Shown in pieces: positions 10,139 through 18,682 of a stretch of 64,000 nt of DNA. The stretch covers positions 3,190,001 through 3,254,000 of the forward strand of contig JADJUW010000001.1 in the NCBI GenBank assembly GCA_016716835.1, written 5' to 3'. Every line of letters starts with the position of its first letter. The first letter of the stretch is position 1. The notes beneath the pieces were generated by a model. That model worked only from the letters and a program-made list of their open reading frames with translations, was not told where the DNA came from and did no database searches. This DNA is from Myxococcales bacterium. GTDB lineage: Bacteria > Myxococcota_A > Polyangia > Haliangiales > Haliangiaceae. Made by a program: the position numbers and the translations under genes.

Positions 10139-11758
10139 TTACGCCTTCGCGGGGTGCCGCAAGATGACAATGTGTTCGCCCTTGATGCGATCGCCAAAGG
10201 CCTGGCCTTCTGCGCTGCCGAGCTTGGGCCGCTCTTGCGACGCGCTGGCGACGATGACGAGCGAGGTCGGCAAGAGCAGCGGCAATTCGTCGAGCGCGAA
10301 CACCGCGTTGCCGCCTGCCAGCGAATCGCCGACGATGAGCGCGACAAAGCCATCGGGCGCCAAGGCGACGCTTAGCGCGGTGAGCACCGTCTTGGTGTCG
10401 GCGCGCCACGCCTGCAGCGCGGTGGTGGGCGCCTTGCTAAACGAGCGCCGGCTGCCAAGCTCGCGAGTGGAAAACGCGCCGGCGGGCAGGCCCAGGAAGG
10501 CAAAGCGCAGATCGTGGTGGTGCGCGTAGTCGTAGGTGCCGGGGTACGGCGGCGAGGTAATAATATGCGTCGCGCTGCCTGGCGTAATGACGGCGGCGAG
10601 TTCGCGCGCGTCATGCGCCCGCACTTGCACGTCGCCGCGCGGCGGCAGCTCGGCGATGCTGCGCGACAGCTCATCGCACTTGGCCAAGAAGAGCCGCGCG
10701 ACCGAGCCGCGGCCAATTTGTTTTTCTTTTGGCGTCGGGTCGGTGTCCGACGTGCGACGCGATACCTTGTACAAGATCGCGGAGAGCACCATGCGAAACA
10801 CGTCGGCGCTCGCCGGATGCTTGGTGGCAAGCTCGTCGACGCGCGCGGCGAGTGCCTCGAGCTCGCGGCGCACGTGCGGCGCAAACCACTCGGCGAGCAG
10901 CTTGTTGCGATGCCGCGCCGACAGCGCCTCGGCGTGGTGGTGCGTGGGCGCCTGATAGCCGGAGCGACGCGCCTGCTTGCCTTCCGCGACAACGGCATTG
11001 GTAATTGCGCGCGCGCGGTCGACCATGCGCTCGAGCTCGGCATGGGTTGCCGCCGTCGTCTTAACGCTGGCGAGCGCGACGGCGAGCGGGTTTAGATCAA
11101 AGCCGCGCGCGGGCATCGCAAGCGCGCGCGCCTCGACCAGCACGGTGCCCGAGCCGCAAAATGGATCGAGCACCAGCGGCTTACTTTTGATCCCCGCCGC
11201 CTCGGGCACCCGCCGCAGCAGATAGGCAATGCTTGCCGGATGGGCCTTGGCGGGATAGGTGTGAAAGCCGTGCGTGTACGCATACGCATGATCGCTATCC
11301 ATCGAGGCCGCTCGCAACGCGGAGGCGGCATAGGTCGACCACGTGCGATCACCGCGCTCCATCATGCGGCCGCGGCTCTCGGCCATCGACAGCGCGCGCC
11401 GGCGCTTGTCGCGCGGAATAAATGTATCGCGCGCGTCGGGGGTGGCGAGTGGGCCCTTGCCGAACGATGGCCGGGGCGAAGCCGACTGCGGCCCAGCGGC
11501 GTTCGCGGGCTTGCGCTTGGCCGACGACGATGCCGCGAGTTTGGTCGCCTTCGCCGGCGCCGCCGCAGTTGGTTTTGCCGCGGGCTTGGCTTTTACCGCA
11601 GGCGCCTCGGGAAGGCGCGGCTCCCATGGCGCGCGCCGCGCCGCCCGGCGCTCCGATTTGGCCGCCTTGCGCTCCACCTCGGACTGGCGCGCCAGCGGCG
11701 CAAACAGGCGCGGCGGGAACAGCTCGGGCATGCCCTTTTTGCGCGGTTTTTGCGGCAT
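10139..11758 (-). CDS. Predicted N4-cytosine/N6-adenine DNA methyltransferase
   Basis: A 539-residue SAM-dependent methylase. The N-terminal ~120 residues are basic and rich in Ala/Lys/Pro (no recognised domain). The SAM-binding motif is VLDPFCGSGTVLVEARAL, and the catalytic motif TSPPYPGTYDYAHHHD follows about 200 residues later. SPPY rather than DPPY is usual for N4-cytosine enzymes, and the motif order (SAM first, catalysis later) is that of permuted or RNA-methylase-like groups, so an RNA substrate is also possible. No restriction endonuclease is next to it, so it looks like an orphan. The ATG at 11758 is preferred over the GTG at 11773. It is divergent from the DUF971 gene across 70 bp. 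Confidence 0.75.
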   Translation of the reverse strand: MPQKPRKKGMPELFPPRLFAPLARQSEVERKAAKSERRAARRAPWEPRLPEAPAVKAKPAAKPTAAAPAKATKLAASSSAKRKPANAAGPQSASPRPSFGKGPLATPDARDTFIPRDKRRRALSMAESRGRMMERGDRTWSTYAASALRAASMDSDHAYAYTHGFHTYPAKAHPASIAYLLRRVPEAAGIKSKPLVLDPFCGSGTVLVEARALAMPARGFDLNPLAVALASVKTTAATHAELERMVDRARAITNAVVAEGKQARRSGYQAPTHHHAEALSARHRNKLLAEWFAPHVRRELEALAARVDELATKHPASADVFRMVLSAILYKVSRRTSDTDPTPKEKQIGRGSVARLFLAKCDELSRSIAELPPRGDVQVRAHDARELAAVITPGSATHIITSPPYPGTYDYAHHHDLRFAFLGLPAGAFSTRELGSRRSFSKAPTTALQAWRADTKTVLTALSVALAPDGFVALIVGDSLAGGNAVFALDELPLLLPTSLVIVASASQERPKLGSAEGQAFGDRIKGEHIVILRHPAKA

Positions 11759-11828
11759 ATAGCCATCTATCACGGCGGCGGCGGCGCGGCGAGTTTCGCG
11801 GCCACGGTCTGCGTGCTACACGTCGGCC

Positions 11829-12164
11829 ATGGCGGTACCCGCAGAAATTATTGGCCTCGGCCAAACCACGGTAACCCTAGTCTGGGAAGAGGGTCCCAGC
11901 GACGTATGGGAAGCGCGCGATCTGCGCCTGCGTTGTACGTGCGCTCATTGCCAATCCGAGGCCACTGGCGAGCGCTTGCTCGATCCAGCGTCGGTGCCAG
12001 CCGAGCTAAGCGTCGAGGCGATGAACCTCATCGGCAACTACGGCCTCAACATTCATTTTTCCGACAAGCACGGCACCGGCATCTATCGCTTTCGCGAGCT
12101 GTGGCGGGTGCGCCGCGAACGCGAGGCCGACGAGGCTGCCACGCCGACCGGGAGGCCATCATGA
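11829..12164 (+). CDS. DUF971 domain protein
   Basis: A 111-residue protein matching DUF971 (the N-terminal domain of gamma-butyrobetaine hydroxylase-like proteins): LRLRCTCAHCQSEATGER, then NYGLNIHFSDKHGTGIYRF. The Cys pair with a later His could bind a metal. Single-domain versions are common in bacteria, and some are linked to iron-sulfur assembly factors, but no such factor is next to this one. Its stop overlaps the start of the nitroreductase gene (ATGA at 12161-12164), so the two are probably translationally coupled. Confidence 0.85.
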   Translation: MAVPAEIIGLGQTTVTLVWEEGPSDVWEARDLRLRCTCAHCQSEATGERLLDPASVPAELSVEAMNLIGNYGLNIHFSDKHGTGIYRFRELWRVRREREADEAATPTGRPS

Positions 12165-12880
12165 ACCCGCCGTTGCGAGATGAGCCCGCCGTCGAGGCAA
12201 TGCGAAAGCATCTGCTGCAGCGCAAAAGCGTGCGCGGCTATCGCCCTGAGCCGCTGACGCAGGCGCAGCTCACGGAATGGTTCGAGCTGGCGCAACGCGC
12301 GGCCTCGTGGTGCAACATCCAACCGTGGCGCGTCGTCGTCACGATGCCGCCGCTGACCCAAATCGTCGCCGATGAGATCGTGTCGTGCGCCAAGGCGGGC
12401 CTGCCAAACACCGACGTCAGCTTTCCGCTGGTGTACCCCGAACCGTATGCGACGCATCGCCGCCAGTGCGGTGGCGCGCTGTATGGCGCGATGGGCGTGG
12501 CGCGCGACGATAAGGAAGGCCGCTTGCGCGCCTGGATGCGCAACTATGAAATTTTTGGCGCGCCACACGTGGCCATCGTCAGCGTTGACAAGCGCCTTGG
12601 AGCCTATGCCAACCTCGACATCGGCATCTGGCTCGGCATGCTCATGATGAGCGCCTCGGCGCTCGGCATCGACATGTGCGCGATGGCGGTGCTCGCGCAC
12701 TACCCACAGGCCCTGCGCAAGCACCTGCCAATTTCGCCCGACGAGGCGATCATATTTGGCATCGCCATTGGCTACGAAGACACCGACGTCGCCGCCAACG
12801 CCTGCCGCACGACGCGCTCGCCGGTTAGCGACAATGTGCAGTTCGTCGCGACCTCGACGCCTTATGCGCCAATAACTTGA
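12161..12880 (+). CDS. Nitroreductase-family FMN oxidoreductase
   Basis: A 239-residue flavin oxidoreductase that would reduce nitroaromatics, quinones or related compounds with NAD(P)H. The N-terminal RKSVRGYRPEPLTQAQL and AASWCNIQPWRVVV are the FMN-phosphate-binding RxSxRxF-type segment and the conserved N-Q-P-W turn. The C-terminal half has LDIGIWLGMLMMSASALG and IIFGIAIGYED. The frame is open far upstream, but the ATG at 12161, overlapping the DUF971 stop, gives the family's normal length. The physiological substrate is unknown. Confidence 0.88.
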   Translation: MNPPLRDEPAVEAMRKHLLQRKSVRGYRPEPLTQAQLTEWFELAQRAASWCNIQPWRVVVTMPPLTQIVADEIVSCAKAGLPNTDVSFPLVYPEPYATHRRQCGGALYGAMGVARDDKEGRLRAWMRNYEIFGAPHVAIVSVDKRLGAYANLDIGIWLGMLMMSASALGIDMCAMAVLAHYPQALRKHLPISPDEAIIFGIAIGYEDTDVAANACRTTRSPVSDNVQFVATSTPYAPIT

Positions 12881-12905
12881 CCATTTGTTCAGGCTGCGTT
12901 ACTGA
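12877..12905 (+). promoter_or_regulatory. Possible sigma-70-type promoter
   Basis: TTGACC (12877-12882) and TACTGA (12900-12905) are 17 bp apart, inside and just after the end of the nitroreductase gene. They would start transcription close to the ATG at 12910 or 12919, giving a very short or absent leader. Only the -35 box is a good match. Confidence 0.3.
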
Positions 12906-12909
12906 ACCT

Positions 12910-13404
12910 ATGTTCAATATGAAAATACACCAACATTGCGAAGACGCTGCTTCTCTGGCCCCGGAAATCGAGGCGGTTATCGAACTTTTCAATAATGATT
13001 TGAAAGGGATATCGTTTCCAGACGTCTCGCGCGAAACCCTCGCAAAACAGGCCGAGGCGTATCGAAGCCTAAGCCGCGAGGTCGCAGCCGCGGCTGCCAC
13101 GCTGAGCAAGCTTCGCGAAGAAGCGTCAGGCGCCGAAGCGGTCTTGCGCCAGACGACCCAGCGCGGCTTGGCCTACGCTAGCATCTATGCCGGCGCCGCT
13201 GCGGACCGCCTCGGCCTCGCCGCGACTGTCACCGCGCTCCAGGAACGCATTCACGTGAGTGCCCAGGCGCCGCTGCCGCGCGGTGCCGACGCATCCCCCA
13301 AGCGCCGCGGCCGCAAGTCGTCTACTGTAGGTGACTCTCTGTTTCCGCCGGCGTCGATAGCGGCAGAGCAAACCTCGGAATTTACTTGCGAAACTGGCGA
13401 CTAG
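12910..13404 (+). CDS. Helical hypothetical protein
   Basis: About 165 residues, no family recognised. Residues ~60-115 are Ala/Glu/Leu-rich (SREVAAAAATLSKLREEA) and predicted to be helical, possibly a coiled coil. Then comes a basic linker, SPKRRGRKSS, and a polar tail. The first 40 residues are more AT-rich than neighbouring genes. In-frame ATGs at 12910 and 12919 are both plausible; neither has a clear ribosome-binding site, in keeping with the promoter-like sequence immediately upstream. There is no signal peptide or membrane segment, so it is likely cytoplasmic. The PEGA-protein gene follows after 37 bp. Confidence 0.6.
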   Translation: MFNMKIHQHCEDAASLAPEIEAVIELFNNDLKGISFPDVSRETLAKQAEAYRSLSREVAAAAATLSKLREEASGAEAVLRQTTQRGLAYASIYAGAAADRLGLAATVTALQERIHVSAQAPLPRGADASPKRRGRKSSTVGDSLFPPASIAAEQTSEFTCETGD

Positions 13405-13441
13405 CCGCGGGAAGCGATAGGCTAATCGCTCGGAGAACTCT

Positions 13442-14890
13442 ATGAACTTTTCGCGGTTAATGACGGTATTTGTTTGCGGTGTGTTTGCGGTGGCGCTCGG
13501 CGCCGCGCCGGCGGCCGCCTCCAACGATTTGGAAAAAGCGCAGCAGGCGTTTGATCAAGCGCAGGCGGATTACGTCGCCGAGAAATTTGACGAGGCCAGC
13601 GACGGCTTTCTCAAGGCGTACTCGGCACGGCCGTTTCCGCAGTTTCTCTATAACGCCGCCGCGGCCCAGCACATGAAGGGCAAGAAGAAGGCCGACGCCG
13701 CCGCGTACGACAAGGCCATTACGTATTACAAGAAATACCTCGACGCTGACAAGGCGGCCGCCGATCGCGCGAAGGTCGAAAAAATCGTCGCCGTGCTGCA
13801 AACCGAATCGGCGCGGCTCAAGGCCCTGCCGGCCGCTACCGCCGAGGCACCGGCCACCACATCAAAAGAAGTCGAACAACTCGGCGAACAAAAAACCAAG
13901 GGCGGCGTGACCATCGAAACCACGCCGCAAGACGCCACCATCTTGCTCGATGGCAAGGTGCTCGGCAAAACGCCGTGGTCGGGCCAAATCGAAGGCAAGC
14001 ACGTGCTGACCCTTAAAAAAGATGGCTACAAGCCGTACGAAAAAGAACTCGATTTCGATCCGACGCGCTTTTACTACGTGCCAGTTGGCCTCGCCGAGGC
14101 CGGCTATCTCGGTTTTCTCGCGGTCAAGGCAAACATTCCCGACGCCGTGGTCTACATCGACGACAAGGTCGCGCCCGTGGGCAAGGCGCCTTATCGCAGC
14201 GAGCTGCCGCCCGGCAAGCACAAGGTGTGGGTGACCGCCGAGGGCTACGACGAGTTCACCGCTGAGGTCGAAATCATTCGCGGCCAAGATCAAGAAGTCA
14301 CAGCGACGCTCAAGGGTTCGCCGGTTGGCTATCTCAACTTTCGCGGGACCGGCATCGAAAGCGCGCGCATTTATGTCGACGGCAAGCTCTTCTGCGAGCG
14401 CGGCCCGTGCCGCAAGGCGGTGCCCGAGGGCGCGCGCAAGGTCGCCGTGGCGCGCAAGAAATTCAAAACCTACAGCCAACGCATTTCCATCCAGCCCAAG
14501 ACCGAGACCTTTGTGAAGGTGACGTTGGCGCCAAAACCTAAGCGCGGTGACGCGGTGGTCGCTTACATCGTGGCGGTGGCGTTGGCGGGCGGCGGCTACT
14601 GGGCCTACGTCGAGGCCGGCAAAACCCAAGACGACATTGACCAGGCTGAAATCGACGGCGTCGACCCCGAGAAAAAATTTGGGCTCAAGGCAACGACGGC
14701 AGAGAAGACGCTCGATATTGGCTCCAAGGTGATGTTTGGCGGCGCGGGCGTGACGCTAGCGCTCGCCATCTACCGCACGTTTCGCGACAAGGGCCCAGCG
14801 TCGAGCGCCGTCATCGACGTCGGCGGCGTGGCGATCAACCCGCAAGCGGGCCCAGGTTACGCTGGCCTCACCGCCGACGTGCAATGGTGA
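13442..14890 (+). CDS. Secreted PEGA-repeat protein with an N-terminal TPR-like region
   Basis: 482 residues. A signal peptide (FVCGVFAVALGAAPAAAS) is followed by a TPR-like helical region (AQQAFDQAQADYVAEKFDEA; YNAAAAQHMKG), then three PEGA-type beta modules: ETTPQDATILLDGKVLGKTP, ANIPDAVVYIDDKVAPVGKAP, and IESARIYVDGKLF with two Cys. Near the C-terminus is a hydrophobic stretch (VVAYIVAVALAGGGYWAYV). PEGA modules are small surface domains common in myxobacteria. An AGGAG-like site (GGAGAA) precedes the ATG. The kinase gene begins 4 bp after the stop, and its product also carries a PEGA-like C-terminal domain, so the two probably act together at the envelope. Confidence 0.75.
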   Translation: MNFSRLMTVFVCGVFAVALGAAPAAASNDLEKAQQAFDQAQADYVAEKFDEASDGFLKAYSARPFPQFLYNAAAAQHMKGKKKADAAAYDKAITYYKKYLDADKAAADRAKVEKIVAVLQTESARLKALPAATAEAPATTSKEVEQLGEQKTKGGVTIETTPQDATILLDGKVLGKTPWSGQIEGKHVLTLKKDGYKPYEKELDFDPTRFYYVPVGLAEAGYLGFLAVKANIPDAVVYIDDKVAPVGKAPYRSELPPGKHKVWVTAEGYDEFTAEVEIIRGQDQEVTATLKGSPVGYLNFRGTGIESARIYVDGKLFCERGPCRKAVPEGARKVAVARKKFKTYSQRISIQPKTETFVKVTLAPKPKRGDAVVAYIVAVALAGGGYWAYVEAGKTQDDIDQAEIDGVDPEKKFGLKATTAEKTLDIGSKVMFGGAGVTLALAIYRTFRDKGPASSAVIDVGGVAINPQAGPGYAGLTADVQW

Positions 14891-14893
14891 TGC

Positions 14894-16915
14894 GTGGCGC
14901 CTCATCTGTGTCCCACGTGCGGCCGCGGATTTAGTGAGGCGGGATTTTGTCCATTTGATGGCCTGCAGTTGGTGCCAGCCGAGCTAACCAGCGCGCCGAC
15001 CTATCTCGATCCAGACGAGTTCGCGCCGGTGCCGACGCGGCCGCGTGCGAAGTTTGCCACCGCGGACGTCGTGACCGAAGTCGATCGCAAGCCCGAGCTG
15101 TCGCGTGCCGCGCTAGCCGAGCAGATCGCGAAATCGGCACAGGCCACGCATGACGCCAAGCACGCCGCCGCGGTGGCGCGCGCCTCGCAACCCATCATCG
15201 AGCGAGTGGCGCAGCCGGAGGCACAGGTCTTAGTCTCGCGCGCCAGCGTCGCGGCCGAACAGGCGGGCCGGCCCGCGGCTTACGTCGCCAAAGACCCACC
15301 GGCGGTGGCGGCGCCGGCGCTGCCGTTTGCCGAATACGACGCGCTGATTGGCACCACGCTCGATGGCCGCTACAAGCTGCTGCGCAAGCTTGGCGAAGGC
15401 GCGATGGGGGTGGTGTTCGCGGTCAAGCATAACGTGATCGAGCGCCCGCTGGCGCTAAAAATCTTGCGCCGAGGGTATGCGCGCGATGCCAAGGTGGTGG
15501 AGCGCTTCTTGCGCGAGGCCAAGGCCGCATCACGCATCGGCCACCCGGGCATCGTCGAGGTGACGGATTTTGGCACGAGCCCCGATGGCGTCGCGTACGC
15601 GGTGATGGAGCTGCTCGAGGGACAGACGCTCGATCGCGCGGTCAAGGGCGGCGCCCTAGACTTGGCGCGAGCCCTCGACATCGCGCAGCAAGTCGCGCGC
15701 TCGCTCGCGGCGGCGCATGCCAAGGGCGTGGTTCATCGCGACCTAAAATCGGAAAATATTTTTCTCGTTGAGCGCGATGGCCGCAGCGATTTTGTCAAGG
15801 TCGTGGATTTTGGCGTCGCCAAGCTGACGGCAATCGGCGATGCCGAGGCCGCCGCCGAGCCGCGGCTCACGCTCGCCGGCTCGATCATGGGCACGCCGGA
15901 ATACATGGCCCCCGAGCAAGCCGCCGGCAAGGCCGATGTCGATCACCGCGTCGATATCTATGCGCTCGGCATCATCATGTTTGAGATGATCACGGGGCGC
16001 ATGCCGTTTCGCGGCGACACGTTGATGCGGACCTTGGCGATGCAGCTCTTTGACCCCCTGCCGTCCATTGCGGGCCTGCGCGCTAACGTGCCGGTGGAGC
16101 TCATCGCCGTCATTGAACGCGCCTGCGAAAAGCAGCCGGAGGCGCGGTTTGCGACCATGGAAGAATTTGCGCTTGCCTTGGAACGCGTGAAGCCGGCGGT
16201 GGCGCTGCTCAGCGGCGGCGAGGCCTCGGCGTCCAAATCCATGCGTTTGCCACCGGGCATGATGGCTCCTGACCTAGATGGCCATCGCCCCACGCCGCGC
16301 CGCGGTGGGGGCGCCGCGATGTGGTTTGCGCTCGCCTTGATCTCAATCGGTTTTGGCGTTGGCGGATGGGCGCTGTGGGCGCAGCGTCGCGCGGCCCAGT
16401 CAGCGCAGGTAGCCCAACCATCACCCACCGCCGTCGCCAGCGCGAACACGCCGGGTGACCTTGCCGTCGCTGCGCCAAGCGTCGCCGTCACGCCAGGCGG
16501 CGCCGCAGATGCGGCGATCGATGGCGCGGCCGTGACACCTGCGGCAGTCACGCCGACACCTAAGAAACCACCGTCGACGCGTCCCGGCACAACCGCGTCG
16601 CCCGTGACGACGACGCTACCCAACGTGCCCGCGCGCGCCAAGGTATCGGTCCGCGTCTACACCTACCCCGAGGGCGGCAACATCTATCTCGATCGGGCGT
16701 ATCGCGGGCCCAGCGGCGTCACCATCCAGCTGCCCTATGGCACGCGCGGCACGGTCACGTGCCAAATGTTTGGTTATGCCGAAGGCACCGCCGCAATCGC
16801 GTTTGACGGCAGCATGGAATCGCTGTCGTGTCCGATGATTCGCCTTGGCGGCTGCGTCGAAGACATTAAGAATCCGTACGACAAGTGCCCGCCGGCGAGT
16901 AACGTGGCGCCTTAG
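14894..16915 (+). CDS. Membrane Ser/Thr protein kinase with zinc-ribbon N-terminus and PEGA-like C-terminus
   Basis: 673 residues from a GTG start. Residues ~6-23 form a zinc ribbon (CPTCGRGF and FCPFDG). The kinase domain covers ~160-430: Gly loop LGEGAMGVV, VAIK-type Lys in ALKIL, catalytic HRDLKSEN, DFGVAK, and GTPEYMAPEQA, all consistent with an active Hanks-type kinase. A single membrane segment (MWFALALISIGFGVGGWALW) lies near residue 480. It is followed by a Thr/Pro/Ala linker and an outside domain of about 90 residues (YPEGGNIYLDRAYRGPSG) with several Cys. It starts 4 bp after the PEGA-protein gene, likely an operon. Its stop overlaps the convergent lipoprotein gene by 4 bp. Targets unknown. 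Confidence 0.9.
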   Translation: MAPHLCPTCGRGFSEAGFCPFDGLQLVPAELTSAPTYLDPDEFAPVPTRPRAKFATADVVTEVDRKPELSRAALAEQIAKSAQATHDAKHAAAVARASQPIIERVAQPEAQVLVSRASVAAEQAGRPAAYVAKDPPAVAAPALPFAEYDALIGTTLDGRYKLLRKLGEGAMGVVFAVKHNVIERPLALKILRRGYARDAKVVERFLREAKAASRIGHPGIVEVTDFGTSPDGVAYAVMELLEGQTLDRAVKGGALDLARALDIAQQVARSLAAAHAKGVVHRDLKSENIFLVERDGRSDFVKVVDFGVAKLTAIGDAEAAAEPRLTLAGSIMGTPEYMAPEQAAGKADVDHRVDIYALGIIMFEMITGRMPFRGDTLMRTLAMQLFDPLPSIAGLRANVPVELIAVIERACEKQPEARFATMEEFALALERVKPAVALLSGGEASASKSMRLPPGMMAPDLDGHRPTPRRGGGAAMWFALALISIGFGVGGWALWAQRRAAQSAQVAQPSPTAVASANTPGDLAVAAPSVAVTPGGAADAAIDGAAVTPAAVTPTPKKPPSTRPGTTASPVTTTLPNVPARAKVSVRVYTYPEGGNIYLDRAYRGPSGVTIQLPYGTRGTVTCQMFGYAEGTAAIAFDGSMESLSCPMIRLGGCVEDIKNPYDKCPPASNVAP

Positions 16916-17949
16916 CGCGGTGGTCGCGCAAAGGCGTGGTCACCAGGAAACGGGTTGGCCGTTTCACGCAGGTAGGTCTCGCTTGGATACGGCCGTGGGC
17001 GAGGCAGCACGCCGGCAGAAATGAGGCCTTGACGATCGTTATAGCGGATCTCGGTGGTGAGAAATGGCCTCGTTGAGTTGCGATGAAATTGTCCATAGGT
17101 CACAGATGAGTAGCGTTGCTCGCCGAACTCGGTGCCAAGGCCGCTGCGTTTCTTTGGTTCGGGTTGGCGATCGTAAGGTGCGTCGTACGCGCCGTCCGCT
17201 TCGGCTTCGGATTTGGCGACGCCGCTCCCAGCCGCGCCCGTGCTCGAGGGCGCCGAAGGTCGCGCCGTCACCTCGTCGCGCGACGAGCGATCATCTTTCA
17301 ACTTGCCGTGGCGCCCGCCGTAGCCTTCTTCAGAATAGTAGTCGGGTTGTGGCACATACACCGGCGGCCTTGGCCGCGGCGCCTGGCGTTCGGCGAAGAT
17401 CGCAACCGCGATGACGCCGACGTTGCGCGCCTTGCCCTTGCGCCCGGCGTACGACGCGCCAACGCTGGCAAAGCGAAACGCGGCGACATCGCTCATCGAG
17501 GTGCGAAAGCCGTCGACGGTGACATCACTGTACGGTTCAATAATGTAGCCGCGCTTGCGCAGGTCGCCGGCCTCGCCATCGATGACATCAAGGCCGTCGA
17601 CGCTGATGAGCGCCTCGACGCGTTGGCCGAGTGGATTGCGCACCCGAATGGCGTAACGACCGCCCATGTCCCCCATAACGTAAAATTTGCCGCGGTGATG
17701 AAACGTCGGCAGCACCGCGCCATAGGCGTCGACCAGATCGACGTCGAACGTGGCAATCGCCGCCTCGTCGTAGTAGGGCGCGCTCTGGCCGCCAGATTGG
17801 ATCGCGTAGCGATCGGCACTGGCCGCCGAAGGCGCGCCGCAGCCGAGCAGCGAGCCGATGACAAGCGCCGACGACAAGACGCGCGAACGCGGTCGGGGAG
17901 AGGCTAAGGGTGCTAGAGGCGAAGCGTCAGGAGACTTTGTTTTAGGCAT
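16912..17949 (-). CDS. Probable lipoprotein with a conserved beta domain, function unknown
   Basis: 345 residues from the ATG at 17949; the frame stays open upstream, but that part is low complexity. The N-terminus has a signal-like stretch with a Cys (SALVIGSLLGCGAPSAAS), so a lipoprotein is likely. The following domain (AIQSGGQSAPYYDEAAIATF, YAIRVRNPLGQRVEALISVD, GYIIEPYSDVTVDGFRTS) resembles a widespread family of uncharacterised exported proteins. The C-terminal third is low complexity, then ends YSSVTYGQFHRNSTRPF. No enzymatic motif is visible. It is convergent with the kinase gene. Confidence 0.65.
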   Translation of the reverse strand: MPKTKSPDASPLAPLASPRPRSRVLSSALVIGSLLGCGAPSAASADRYAIQSGGQSAPYYDEAAIATFDVDLVDAYGAVLPTFHHRGKFYVMGDMGGRYAIRVRNPLGQRVEALISVDGLDVIDGEAGDLRKRGYIIEPYSDVTVDGFRTSMSDVAAFRFASVGASYAGRKGKARNVGVIAVAIFAERQAPRPRPPVYVPQPDYYSEEGYGGRHGKLKDDRSSRDEVTARPSAPSSTGAAGSGVAKSEAEADGAYDAPYDRQPEPKKRSGLGTEFGEQRYSSVTYGQFHRNSTRPFLTTEIRYNDRQGLISAGVLPRPRPYPSETYLRETANPFPGDHAFARPPR

Positions 17950-18142
17950 GGTGATTTCAACGCGCCGCAACCGCCATCGATCTAATGAAATGCACGGGGG
18001 TGCTTGGGCTACGGGCAACGTTTCGCCGGCGGCGCGCGCGGAGCCGCAACGCCTGCGAAAAATCAAATGAAAATCAGCCAGATAAGCGTGCCCGCCCGGG
18101 CTCATGGCGTTTTGTCGCGGTTGCATATAGGCTTGCAGGCTG

Positions 18143-18682
18143 ATGAGTAAGCAGCTTGCGGTAAGCGTCGTTCTAGGTCTGAGCTGGCTCGCCGCAGGCG
18201 CCTGCGTGGTGGGTGACTCAACGCCACCGGGCGTAACCTCGGATGCCGCCGGCGATGCGAGCGGCGATGGACCCCAGGGCGACGGGCCAGGTGACGGCAG
18301 CCAAGCCAATTGCGAACCGGCCCAAACGCCCGTCAACGGGCATCATAATCCTGGGGAAAACTGCCAGGTAGGCGGCTGCCACCTGCTCGGCAACACCGGC
18401 GCGGGTGCGCCGACGTTCTATGCCTCGGGCACGCTCTATAATGATGCCAACGGCACGCAGGCGGTCAGCGGCGCAACCATCGTGCTGGTCACCGGACCGG
18501 CGACCCGCAAGGTGGTCACCGCCGCCAACGGCAATTTCTATCTCGAAATCGTTGCCGCGGCGCCCTTCACCACCAAGGCGAGCAAGTGCCCCGATGAAAC
18601 CCCAATGAATGCCGCGGCCAATACGGGTGATTGCAATAGCTGTCACCAAGTAGGCACGCAAGGGCGCATCCACCTGCCATGA
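18143..18682 (+). CDS. Lipoprotein with a CxxCH motif
   Basis: 179 residues. The signal peptide ends in the lipobox LAAGAC, followed by an Asp/Gly/Pro spacer, a frequent surface-lipoprotein design in this group. Two His/Cys sites follow: CQVGGCH and, near the C-terminus, CNSCH (a canonical haem c CxxCH). Between them is a beta-sandwich-like region (GATIVLVTGPATRKVVTAANG) resembling a carboxypeptidase-regulatory-like module. One haem c, or a metal, is plausible; no axial ligand can be assigned. The stop overlaps the murD start by 4 bp (ATGA), an odd partner for a peptidoglycan gene. Confidence 0.7.
   Translation: MSKQLAVSVVLGLSWLAAGACVVGDSTPPGVTSDAAGDASGDGPQGDGPGDGSQANCEPAQTPVNGHHNPGENCQVGGCHLLGNTGAGAPTFYASGTLYNDANGTQAVSGATIVLVTGPATRKVVTAANGNFYLEIVAAAPFTTKASKCPDETPMNAAANTGDCNSCHQVGTQGRIHLP

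Noticed and set aside
11240..12160. Upstream extension of the nitroreductase frame
   Set aside because: It is antisense to the methylase and low complexity; the ATG at 12161 overlapping the DUF971 stop gives the normal nitroreductase length.
14894..14900. An ATG at 14889 as the kinase start
   Set aside because: It is in a different frame from the zinc ribbon and kinase domain; the GTG at 14894 is in frame.
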